Assembly: GCA_035384565.1 (NCBI GenBank)
Contig: DAOOIT010000006.1
Span: forward strand, 1-64,000
DNA from: Planctomycetota bacterium
GTDB taxonomy: Bacteria > Planctomycetota > PUPC01 > DSUN01
Length of the DNA: 64,000 nucleotides
Direction of reading: 5' to 3'
Made by a program: the position numbers and the translations under genes
Shown here: one piece after another, positions 1-6,681 of the stretch
Numbering within the stretch: position 1 is the first letter of the stretch
Layout: every line of letters starts with the position of its first letter
The notes under the pieces: model-generated
Seen by the model: only the letters and a program-made list of their open reading frames with translations
The model's database searches: none
What the model was told of the DNA's origin: nothing

Positions 1-36
1 ACCGTCACGGACTTCGCCCTCCGGCTTCCTGCCTGA
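1..36 (+). CDS. C-terminal end of a possible sensor histidine kinase (partial)
   Basis: Only the last eleven codons are in the window, reading TVTDFALRLPA then TGA. A tail of the form T-x-F-x-L/I-R-L-P is how many histidine kinase ATPase domains end, and the next gene is an NtrC-type response regulator, so a kinase-regulator pair is the natural reading. The identification rests on eleven residues and context, so it is weak. Confidence 0.3.
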   Translation, partial: TVTDFALRLPA

Positions 37-98
37 TGGCGAAAGTCGAGCCTAGGCGTGCATGGAAAGGCTACCGCAGGTCCGGTGCGTTGTCAAAG

Positions 99-114
99 GG
101 AGGCGTTCGCCTCC
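99..114. other. Short GC-rich hairpin between kinase end and regulator
   Basis: GGAGGCG and CGCCTCC form a perfect 7-bp inverted repeat around TT. No T-run follows on either strand, so it is not a standard intrinsic terminator. It lies in what appears to be the untranslated stretch upstream of the response regulator. Confidence 0.35.
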
Positions 115-176
115 TCCTCCTCCTCTGCCTTGATGGCCTGACGGCGCGGAAGGCGCGGGCGGCCCGAAGGGCCAAG

Positions 177-205
177 TTGCGCCCGGCGGCAGGTGGCTGT
201 ATAAC
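177..205 (+). promoter_or_regulatory. Sigma70-like promoter of the response regulator
   Basis: TTGCGC and TATAAC are separated by 17 bases. Transcription would begin near position 212. This argues against the longest possible reading frame (ATG at 36) being the real start of the regulator and supports the ATGs at 246 or 255. Confidence 0.5.
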
Positions 206-254
206 ATATGCGCCGGGCCTTATCTGGGAATGGCGGGCGAGGGGCATGCGAGGG

Positions 255-1721
255 ATGGTGTTGAGCAATAGCGAGACAAGGCAGGCTGGGGGCAGAGGCG
301 CGGATAAGGCACGCCAGCGCGTGGTGTTGGTGGTGGACGACGACGCCGTCGGGCGCGAGAGCCTGGCGGAGGCGGTGTCGGAGATGGGCTACCGGGCTCT
401 GGCCGCGTCCAGCGGCGCCGCGGCGATGGAGGTGCTGGAGCGCGAGCCCGTGGACCTTGTGCTCACCGACCTGCGGATGCCGGACATGGATGGCCTGGAG
501 CTGCTGGCCCAAGTGCGGCAGCATGACTCGAAAATCTTCGTGATGCTGATGACGGCGTACGCTTCGGTGAGCACGGCGGTGGAGGCGATGAAGCGGGGGG
601 CGTTCAACTACATCATGAAGCCCATTGACCTCGACCACCTGAAGGCGCACCTGGAGAATGCGTTCGGCGCGCAGGACCTGCTGTTGGAGAACATCCTGCT
701 GCGCGAGCGGTTGGAGCACCTGAGCGGGACGCCGGACCTCATCGGCCATTCGTTCAGCATGCGGAAAGTGATGGACCTGATCAACCAGGTGGCGGATACA
801 CAGAGCACGATCCTCATCCGAGGCGAGAGCGGCACCGGGAAGGAACTGGTGGCCAACGCGATCCACCGGAAGTCGCGGCGAGCCAACGGCCCCTTCGTGA
901 AGGTGAACTGCGCCGCGCTGAGCGAGAGCCTGCTCGAGAGCGAGTTGTTCGGCCACGAGGAGGGGGCCTTCACCGGGGCGATCCGGCAGCGCCAGGGGCG
1001 CTTCGAGCTGGCGGACGGCGGCACGATCTTCCTCGACGAGGTGAGCGAGCTGGCGCCGACCACACAGGCGAAGCTGCTGCGGGTGCTCCAGAACCGCGAG
1101 TTCGAGCGGCTGGGGGGGACCCAGACGCTGTGCGTGGACGTGCGTGTGGTGGCGGCGACGAATGCGGACCTGGAGGAGCGGGTGGAGAAGGGCGCCTTCC
1201 GGCGTGACCTGTACTTCCGCCTCAACGTGGTGCCAATCTACCTGCCGCCCCTGCGGAGCCGCCGGGAGGACATACCGCTCTTCGTCCATACGTTCATCCG
1301 GCGATTCGCTGAGCGCAATGGGAAGGACGTGGTGGGGATCACCCCCGAGGCCCTCCAGCGCCTGATGGAGCACGAGTGGCCGGGGAATGTGAGGGAGTTG
1401 GAGAACTGCATCGAGCGGATGGTCGTGACGTCCGTGAAGCGGGTGCTGGACGTGGACGACCTGCCGCCTGAGTCGTTTCGCGTGGAAGCCCCCGCCCGGG
1501 CAGCCAGTCGGGGAGCCGAGGTGGGTGGCGAGGGGGCGGCCGCCTGTCTTCCCGTGGGGCTGAGCCTCCGCGAGCTGGAGGAGATGGCCATCCGACAGAC
1601 GCTGACCATCACAGGGGGGAATCGCACGATGGCGGCGCGCATCCTGGGCATGAGCCTGCGCAACCTTCACCGGCGGATTGAAGAGTACGGCATCGCGCGC
1701 CTTCGCCCCCGGCCGGAGTGA
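255..1721 (+). CDS. NtrC-family sigma54-dependent response regulator
   Basis: Cytoplasmic two-component regulator that, when phosphorylated, uses ATP to open sigma54-RNA polymerase complexes. A receiver domain covers about residues 20-135, with the acidic pocket VVDDD near 28-30, the phospho-acceptor Asp in LTDLRMPD near 72, and the conserved Lys in IMKP. A central AAA+ domain follows with Walker A GESGTGKE and the sigma54-contacting loop GAFTGA. The C-terminus is a Fis-type helix-turn-helix (NRTMAARILGMSLRNLHRRI). The frame is open back to an ATG at 36 that overlaps the preceding TGA, but those extra residues are low-complexity and Arg-rich, and a promoter lies inside them. ATG 255 is chosen, with ATG 246 an alternative. 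From it the protein is 488 aa, normal for the family. The sigma54 promoter just downstream is a plausible target. Confidence 0.93.
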   Translation: MVLSNSETRQAGGRGADKARQRVVLVVDDDAVGRESLAEAVSEMGYRALAASSGAAAMEVLEREPVDLVLTDLRMPDMDGLELLAQVRQHDSKIFVMLMTAYASVSTAVEAMKRGAFNYIMKPIDLDHLKAHLENAFGAQDLLLENILLRERLEHLSGTPDLIGHSFSMRKVMDLINQVADTQSTILIRGESGTGKELVANAIHRKSRRANGPFVKVNCAALSESLLESELFGHEEGAFTGAIRQRQGRFELADGGTIFLDEVSELAPTTQAKLLRVLQNREFERLGGTQTLCVDVRVVAATNADLEERVEKGAFRRDLYFRLNVVPIYLPPLRSRREDIPLFVHTFIRRFAERNGKDVVGITPEALQRLMEHEWPGNVRELENCIERMVVTSVKRVLDVDDLPPESFRVEAPARAASRGAEVGGEGAAACLPVGLSLRELEEMAIRQTLTITGGNRTMAARILGMSLRNLHRRIEEYGIARLRPRPE

Positions 1722-2035
1722 CTGTCGTACGGCAGATCATTCGGCCAGACCCATACCAAGGAAACCACCGGCAGGGCCATGGGAGCGTGCCTCACGCGGA
1801 TACTATGCCAGGTTGGCACGTATTTTCGCTCGCAGCCGAAGTCGTGCCGTGATGGCATAAAGATTCCAACCGCTGTTTGGGGTGGTTCGATCGCTATGCG
1901 CTCCTGTGAAATGCATCCAGTCGGTGGCGCCGATCATGCCTGTCGCGTAAGACCAAGCTGTACAGAGACATGGATTGTTCCAGTCGATGTGATGGCATCT
2001 GCCTACTGGGATAGCGCATTGCCCGGCCAGTCTTG

Positions 2036-2051
2036 TGGCATGTGATTTGCT
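2036..2051 (+). promoter_or_regulatory. Sigma54 (-24/-12) promoter
   Basis: TGGCAT-N5-TTGCT matches the sigma54 consensus TGGCAY-N5-TTGCW with correct GG-to-GC spacing. The predicted transcription start is near 2062, about 46 bases before the GTG of the small zinc-finger gene. A sigma54 activator gene ends 315 bases upstream. An inverted repeat TGCCA-GGT-TGGCA at 1806-1818 is a possible but weak activator site. Confidence 0.6.
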
Positions 2052-2107
2052 GCTCGAGGAATGGTGAGGTGTGGATGTCAGACCTGCCCTACGGCAGGGG
2101 ATGAGCT

Positions 2108-2344
2108 GTGAGCATTAGGGACGCGAATCTCGTGAGGAAGTGGAGACCCTGCCTGAAGTGCGGGCGTCTCATCCGCACCGACCGATGCCACCGCCTATGT
2201 GTGGCATGTTCCCATAGGAACGACGGAGTCCTCGACCGCAGAGGCCCAGTCCCGCACGAGCTTGCCCCAGTGCTCCGGGGCATTCTGACAGTGGACTGCG
2301 CGCAGCCCGACATGGTGGCCGCGCCAGCGTGCTTGTGCGACTGA
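2108..2344 (+). CDS. Small zinc-finger protein of unknown function
   Basis: A 78-residue protein starting at GTG behind GGGGATGAG. The N-terminal third has the pattern C-x2-C-G-x6-DRCHR-x-C-x2-C (about residues 15-35), ending in HRND, which looks like a compact zinc-binding knuckle. The rest has further Cys residues and ends in APACLCD. I do not recognise a named family. It is the only convincing gene between the sigma54 activator and the terminator at 2404, and it is preceded by a sigma54 promoter, so it is a candidate member of that activator's regulon. The surrounding 1722-2100 stretch is visibly less GC-rich than its neighbours and contains no other gene I can support. Confidence 0.55.
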   Translation: MSIRDANLVRKWRPCLKCGRLIRTDRCHRLCVACSHRNDGVLDRRGPVPHELAPVLRGILTVDCAQPDMVAAPACLCD

Positions 2345-2372
2345 TGGGCGCAAGAGAAAGAGCAACAGCAGG

Positions 2373-2392
2373 TAGGTGCACGGGTGCACCTA
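2373..2392. promoter_or_regulatory. Perfect palindrome, possible operator
   Basis: TAGGTGCAC and GTGCACCTA form a perfect 9-bp inverted repeat around GG. It sits between the zinc-finger gene and the terminator, about 110 bases upstream of the next promoter. Binding by a dimeric regulator is inference; it could equally be an RNA hairpin. Confidence 0.4.
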
Positions 2393-2403
2393 TCGGGCGT
2401 CGA

Positions 2404-2443
2404 GCAGGGAGTAGTTGCCGGGGGCCTACTCCCTGCAGTTTTT
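2404..2443 (+). terminator. Rho-independent terminator
   Basis: GCAGGGAGTAG and CTACTCCCTGC form a perfect 11-bp stem with an 11-base loop, followed after AG by TTTTT. It ends the transcript of the small zinc-finger gene and insulates the citrate synthase promoter. Confidence 0.85.
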
Positions 2444-2478
2444 AACCTGCCGGCCGCAACGACCCCCAGGAAAAGCCA

Positions 2479-2507
2479 TTCCCACCGCTTGGCAAATCTG
2501 GTATAAT
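2479..2507 (+). promoter_or_regulatory. Promoter with perfect -10 box
   Basis: TATAAT at 2502-2507 with a poor -35 (TTCCCA) 17 bases upstream. It lies just after the terminator and 63 bases before the next start codon. Confidence 0.55.
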
Positions 2508-2569
2508 GCTCTTGCCGACAACGGCACCCTGGTTCCCACCCAAGCCCCATCGGACGTGAAAGGTCGCGA

Positions 2570-3940
2570 ATGCTGCGTTGGAATAAGCACACTCGCACCC
2601 TGGAGCAGGAAGAGCATCACTTCGAGCTCCAGGACATCGCCGAGCCGAACCTCTTCCGCGACACGTTCCCCTACGTCGAGGTCCCCCGCATCCCCTTCGA
2701 CCATCGGCGCGTCCCCATGTGGCCGCCCGAAGAGATCTGGATCACCGACACCACGTTCCGCGACGGCCAGCAGGCGCGTCCTCCATACTCAGTCGAGCAG
2801 ATCGTCCAACTCTATAAGTTTCTCCACCAGCTCGGCGGCCCCAACGGCATCATCCGCCAGAGTGAGTTCTTCCTCTACTCCGACAAGGATAAGGAAGCTG
2901 TCCGCCGTTGCCTCGACCTCGGCTATCGCTACCCCGAGATCACAGGCTGGATTCGCGCCACCGCCAGCGACTTCAAGCTCGTCAAGCAGATGGGCCTCCG
3001 CGAGACCGGGATTCTCACCTCCTGCTCCGACTACCACATCTTCCTCAAGCTCGGAAAGACACGTAAGCAGGCCCTGGACATGTACTTAGGAATCGTCAAG
3101 TCTGCCATCGAGCAGGAGATCATCCCCCGCTGCCACTTCGAAGACCTCACGCGGGCCGACTTCCTCGGCTTCGTCGTACCCTTCGCCCAGGAGCTCATGA
3201 AACTCGCCCAGGAGAGCCGCCGCCCCGTCAAGATCCGCTGCTGCGACACACTCGGCCTCGGCGTCTGCTACCCAGGCTCCTCCGTCCCACGCTGCGTCCA
3301 GGGCGTCATCTACGGCCTCATCCAATACGCCAACGTCCCCAGCGCCTGGCTCGAGTGGCATGGGCACAACGACTTCTACAAGGTTGTTACAAACGCTGGC
3401 ACCGCTTGGCTTTACGGCTGTGCAGCCGCCAACGGCACCCTCCTCGGCATTGGCGAGCGCACCGGCAACCCACCCATCGAGGCCCTCGCCATCGAGTACA
3501 CCGCCCTCCGCGGCGACGCCAATGGCATGGACCTCTCGGTCATCACCCAGGTGGCCGACTACTATCGCCGCGTCATCGGCTACGAGCCTCCCCGGAGCCA
3601 GCCCTACGTGGGCGCCGACTTCAACACCACCGCCGCCGGCATTCACGCCGACGGCCTCCGCAAGAACCCCGAAATCTACACCATCTTCGACACCGAGCGC
3701 ATCCTCGGCGTCCCCCCCACCATCGCCATCACCGACAAGAGCGGTGTGGCCGGCATCGCCGCGTGGGTGGACTTCGAACTGCGCGACCGCGGCGTCCACA
3801 TCTCCAAGGACCACCCCGGCGTCATCGCCATCAAGGACGCTGTGGACGCCCAGTTCGCAGGCTGCCGCCTCACCGCAATGAGCCGCGAGGAGCTCCTCGC
3901 CCTCGCGCGCAAGCACCTGCCCGAGTACTTCAGCGAGTGA
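2570..3940 (+). CDS. Re-citrate synthase / isopropylmalate-homocitrate synthase family protein
   Basis: A 456-residue acyl-CoA/2-oxoacid condensing enzyme of the DRE-TIM family. Visible motifs are TDTTFRDGQQ (about 59-68, the metal- and oxoacid-binding strand), the metal-binding HGHND (264-268) and GERTGN (about 295). The whole-protein pattern, including GGPNGIIRQSEFFLYS and ITDKSGVAGIA, fits the subgroup I associate from memory with the Re-citrate synthases of Clostridium kluyveri and Dehalococcoides rather than LeuA. It has no LeuA-type C-terminal allosteric domain. It would make citrate from oxaloacetate and acetyl-CoA with Re stereochemistry, an enzyme of anaerobes. It stands alone under its own promoter. 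A homocitrate or isopropylmalate synthase role cannot be ruled out by sequence alone. Confidence 0.75.
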   Translation: MLRWNKHTRTLEQEEHHFELQDIAEPNLFRDTFPYVEVPRIPFDHRRVPMWPPEEIWITDTTFRDGQQARPPYSVEQIVQLYKFLHQLGGPNGIIRQSEFFLYSDKDKEAVRRCLDLGYRYPEITGWIRATASDFKLVKQMGLRETGILTSCSDYHIFLKLGKTRKQALDMYLGIVKSAIEQEIIPRCHFEDLTRADFLGFVVPFAQELMKLAQESRRPVKIRCCDTLGLGVCYPGSSVPRCVQGVIYGLIQYANVPSAWLEWHGHNDFYKVVTNAGTAWLYGCAAANGTLLGIGERTGNPPIEALAIEYTALRGDANGMDLSVITQVADYYRRVIGYEPPRSQPYVGADFNTTAAGIHADGLRKNPEIYTIFDTERILGVPPTIAITDKSGVAGIAAWVDFELRDRGVHISKDHPGVIAIKDAVDAQFAGCRLTAMSREELLALARKHLPEYFSE

Positions 3941-4202
3941 GGGGCCAGACACCGCGAATCTGAGCGAATGGCGCCAACCGGGGCACTGGGCGGCGCAGCG
4001 GGCGCCAAGGAAGACGCGGGCGGCTCGCAACGGCTCTGCCCAGCCAGGTCCATAATGTCCATCATGTCCAGGTGGGGCGGGAGAATGGGGCGCTCTGCGT
4101 GCCTGCCCGTGCCCGCGAATCGGTCGGAGGAGCGGCCCCACGCGGAGCGTAGGGACGAGGGGAGGGCGTCTTCTTCTCCGGATTCGCGGCCTGGTGCCGG
4201 CC

Positions 4203-5096
4203 TCAGGCTTCCCGCACCGGGTGGCAGTGCACGTCCACGCGGCGCACGTAGTCCATGCCGTCCACCAGCGTGTGCTCGATCTCGGTGGCGATGTGGTCGG
4301 CCTCGGCGATGGAGATGTGGGGATCCACGCCGATGGTGAGGTTCACGACGAGGTACGGGCCGAAGCGGTGGGCTCGGATTTCCTCGACCTCGCGAATGCC
4401 GGGCACACCCGTGAGGTGGCCCCTGATCTCCTCGGCCAGCTCGCGGCTCGGCACGCTGTCCATCAGCTCTGCGGCGGCGGAGCGGATGATCTCGACGCCG
4501 GTGCGCAGGATGATGAGGGCGACAATGGCGCCGGCGAGCGGGTCCACCCAGTCGAGGCCCGTGCGGCCGAGGAAGATGCCGATGGTGACGGCGGAGGCAG
4601 AGATGATGTCGTTGCGGTGGTCGTAGGCCAGGGCCATGACGGCCGGGTTGTGGGTCTGCCGGCCGATTCTCCGCGTGACGAGGGTGAGCGCAGTCTTGAG
4701 CGCGACGGTGAAGAGTGCGACCCAAAGGGTGATGCTGAGCGCCCCCTCCTCGGCGCCCGGCCGCGAGAGGAGGTCGTAGACGCGGTTCACTGCGTCCCAG
4801 AAAATGGCGATGCCGGTGGTCATAACGAACGCGCCGATGACGAGGGCGGCGATGCTCTCCATCTGGCGGTGGCCATAGGGGTGCTCGTCATCGGGCGGGC
4901 GGCCGGCGAGGCGCACGAACACGCTGACGACGATGTAGTAGGCGACGTCGGAGGTCGAGTTCACGCCGTCCGCGAGCAGGGCCGGGCTGTGGCCGAGGAT
5001 GCCCACGGCCGTCTTCAGCGCGGCCAGGACCACATTGGCCGCGAGGCCGAGGTTGACGGCCAGCAGGCCCCGGTGCTCGCGCGAGTCGCGGGTCAT
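4203..5096 (-). CDS. Cation diffusion facilitator family metal exporter
   Basis: Inner-membrane divalent cation/proton antiporter (297 aa from ATG 5096). Six hydrophobic helices are visible. The first metal-site helix reads LADGVNSTSD and the second AYDHRND, the usual D/H-x3-D pairs of this family, with Asn where many members have His. A HPYGH loop follows helix 2, and the cytoplasmic tail has DVHCHP near the end, typical of the ferredoxin-like C-terminal domain. The frame is open to 5210, but the -10 box of its promoter overlaps that extension, so the start at 5096 (MTRDSREH) is preferred. No clear Shine-Dalgarno site precedes it. Metal specificity cannot be told. Confidence 0.9.
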   Translation of the reverse strand: MTRDSREHRGLLAVNLGLAANVVLAALKTAVGILGHSPALLADGVNSTSDVAYYIVVSVFVRLAGRPPDDEHPYGHRQMESIAALVIGAFVMTTGIAIFWDAVNRVYDLLSRPGAEEGALSITLWVALFTVALKTALTLVTRRIGRQTHNPAVMALAYDHRNDIISASAVTIGIFLGRTGLDWVDPLAGAIVALIILRTGVEIIRSAAAELMDSVPSRELAEEIRGHLTGVPGIREVEEIRAHRFGPYLVVNLTIGVDPHISIAEADHIATEIEHTLVDGMDYVRRVDVHCHPVREA

Positions 5097-5181
5097 GGGC
5101 TGTGCCTGGACAAGTGTGTGCGTCGCCACGCCGCCGGCCGGCGCGCGCCGGCCCGGGCAGGGGCCATCTTCGTGCCTTTGT

Positions 5182-5210
5182 AGGATACGCCGACTCCGGC
5201 ACGGCGTCAA
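5182..5210 (-). promoter_or_regulatory. Promoter of the cation efflux gene
   Basis: On the minus strand, TTGACG (5205-5210) and TATCCT (5182-5187) are 17 bases apart. Confidence 0.5.
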
Positions 5211-5241
5211 ACACGTTCTTGAGGCGTGGGGTGTTCAGCGG

Positions 5242-6105
5242 TCAGCGCGCGGGAGGCTTCCCGGGAGCCGGCGGCGGGGTGACGTTGGGGCCGACGATGG
5301 TGGGGAGGAGGTCCCTGCCCACAAAGCGCGCGTAGCGCAGCAGGTCGGCCGGAAACAGGTCGCGGCAGTGAAGCTGGTAGAGCAGGAACAGGTAGAAGAG
5401 CAGCAGCGTGTCGTCGCCCAGCTCGTAGTAACCCACGCTGGCCTTCTCGTTGAGGACGGTGGGGACCCACGCCACACCGCCCGTGCGGACGGGCCGCTGC
5501 TCGAAATGGTAGACGAGGCCGCGGTCAAGCACACACAGGCAGTCGAGCCAGCCCTCTGGCACGAGGCGGCGGTGCAACTGGGAGAGCTCTGCGGCGAGGC
5601 GGTCCACCGGCGTGGCGCACTGGAAGGCGAAGAGGACCGTGAAGGGGGCCATGTTCTTCTGGTTGGGGCCGTAGAGACGGTGGCCGTGGTGTTGCGAGAC
5701 CAGGGCCGAGCGGTCGAGCCGCTTCGCCGAGGTGACGGCGGCCACGGCCTCCTCCAGGTCGCCCAGCGAGAGCACGGGCTTCACCTCGATAGCCGCGTAG
5801 ACCGCCTCGGCGGGGAACAGGCGCGAGGCCTCGGTCTCCTGGAGGAGTGGCGAATGGAACGCATCGTAGATGACCACATCTATCTGGCGGCTGCCCCAGC
5901 CGCGGGAGTCTACCAGCTCGCCGCGCGCCACGCCGTAGCAGGGCGGCAGGTGGCGCTGGAGGAAGTCGGTCACCACAGCCTCGCGGCGCATGCCCTTCTC
6001 ATACGGGTGGGTGCCGCCCACCGAGTGGGCGTCGAAGGCCGCGCGCAGCATCTTGCTGACGGCTCGGAACTTGCCCGGAAGATCGAACGGTGGTTGGATG
6101 GGCAT
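5242..6105 (-). CDS. DUF6602-type protein with nuclease-like core
   Basis: A 287-residue soluble protein. The N-terminal half contains GMRREAVVTDFLQRHLP, then a strand QIDVVIYD and a strand YAAIEVKP, the D...E-x-K arrangement of PD-(D/E)XK nuclease-like folds. The overall pattern matches what I recall as DUF6602. The last third is less conserved and ends in a Pro-rich tail. It is transcribed alone, from one arm of a divergent promoter. No methyltransferase or other restriction gene is next to it, so a role in DNA defence is only a possibility. Confidence 0.6.
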   Translation of the reverse strand: MPIQPPFDLPGKFRAVSKMLRAAFDAHSVGGTHPYEKGMRREAVVTDFLQRHLPPCYGVARGELVDSRGWGSRQIDVVIYDAFHSPLLQETEASRLFPAEAVYAAIEVKPVLSLGDLEEAVAAVTSAKRLDRSALVSQHHGHRLYGPNQKNMAPFTVLFAFQCATPVDRLAAELSQLHRRLVPEGWLDCLCVLDRGLVYHFEQRPVRTGGVAWVPTVLNEKASVGYYELGDDTLLLFYLFLLYQLHCRDLFPADLLRYARFVGRDLLPTIVGPNVTPPPAPGKPPAR

Positions 6106-6149
6106 GGGCCTGCCTCGTGGACGGGTGGAGGGCCTCGGGCGCGGCGCGA

Positions 6150-6208
6150 ATCATAGGGCGCGCCGGGCCGAATGTCAAGCTTGACAAGCCCCGCAAGCCG
6201 CGCATAAT
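6150..6208. promoter_or_regulatory. Divergent promoters sharing a palindrome
   Basis: The palindrome TGTCAAGCTTGACA (6173-6186) supplies the -35 box for both directions. Rightward: TTGACA, 16 bases, CATAAT (6203-6208). Leftward: TTGACA, 17 bases, TATGAT (6150-6155). The lipoprotein gene and the DUF6602 gene would be transcribed from it in opposite directions. The two -35 boxes touch, so polymerase binding should be mutually exclusive. Confidence 0.6.
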
Positions 6209-6255
6209 GCACACAGAGGCCGGAACCCAGGCTTTGGTCAGAGAGGAGAGGACCC

Positions 6256-6648
6256 ATGAGCGGATGGCGTGCGTTGGCGGCAGTGGCGGCCCTGGCGTTG
6301 GCCGTGGGACCGGGCTGCGCGACCGTGCAGGTGGCCACGAACTTCAACGGGCAGGCCATCACGACCGATGCGGGGGGCGCCGTGGCGCACATCAATGTGA
6401 GCAACTGGGGCTTCTACTTCCTGCCGAGCTACGCGCTCCTCACCGGCGACACGGTGACGCAGGGCAACATCGCCGTCGGCAAGGACACGGTGACGGTGGC
6501 CTCGGCCATCGAGATGCTCACGGTGAGCAGCAAGGCCATGGGCGCGACGAAGACGACCGACATCACCTCGTTCCGCCGCAGCATCGCCGTGCTGCCGCCG
6601 ATCATCTGGTTCAAGACCGTGCAGGTCTCCGGCAACGCCACGCGGTAG
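6256..6648 (+). CDS. Small lipoprotein of unknown function
   Basis: A 130-residue protein with a lipoprotein signal peptide: hydrophobic residues 5-18, then a lipobox-like VGPGC with the acylated Cys near 21. The mature part is rich in Thr, Val and small residues and has an Asn-rich start (VATNFNGQ). AGAGGAGAGG precedes the ATG. I see no known catalytic motif. It resembles small TRL-like exported lipoproteins in layout, but I would not name a family. Confidence 0.65.
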   Translation: MSGWRALAAVAALALAVGPGCATVQVATNFNGQAITTDAGGAVAHINVSNWGFYFLPSYALLTGDTVTQGNIAVGKDTVTVASAIEMLTVSSKAMGATKTTDITSFRRSIAVLPPIIWFKTVQVSGNATR

Positions 6649-6681
6649 CCGCAGGCGGGCGCCGAATCCGTCGGAGTCGAC

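Noticed and set aside
36..254. N-terminal extension of the response regulator from ATG 36
   Set aside because: The extension is Arg/Leu low-complexity sequence, contains a hairpin and a promoter, and the receiver domain is complete without it.
1813..1830. TTGGCACGTATTTTCGC as a second sigma54 promoter
   Set aside because: The -24 half is good, but the -12 half reads TTCGC with the GC one base too far, so the spacing is wrong.
1884..1910. tRNA T-arm-like GGTTCGATC
   Set aside because: No acceptor stem, anticodon arm or CCA-proximal pairing could be formed around it.
4048..4070. Tandem 9-mer (GTCCATAAT, GTCCATCAT, GTCCA)
   Set aside because: Only two and a half units with one mismatch in an otherwise plain 262-base intergenic gap; not enough to call a repeat element.
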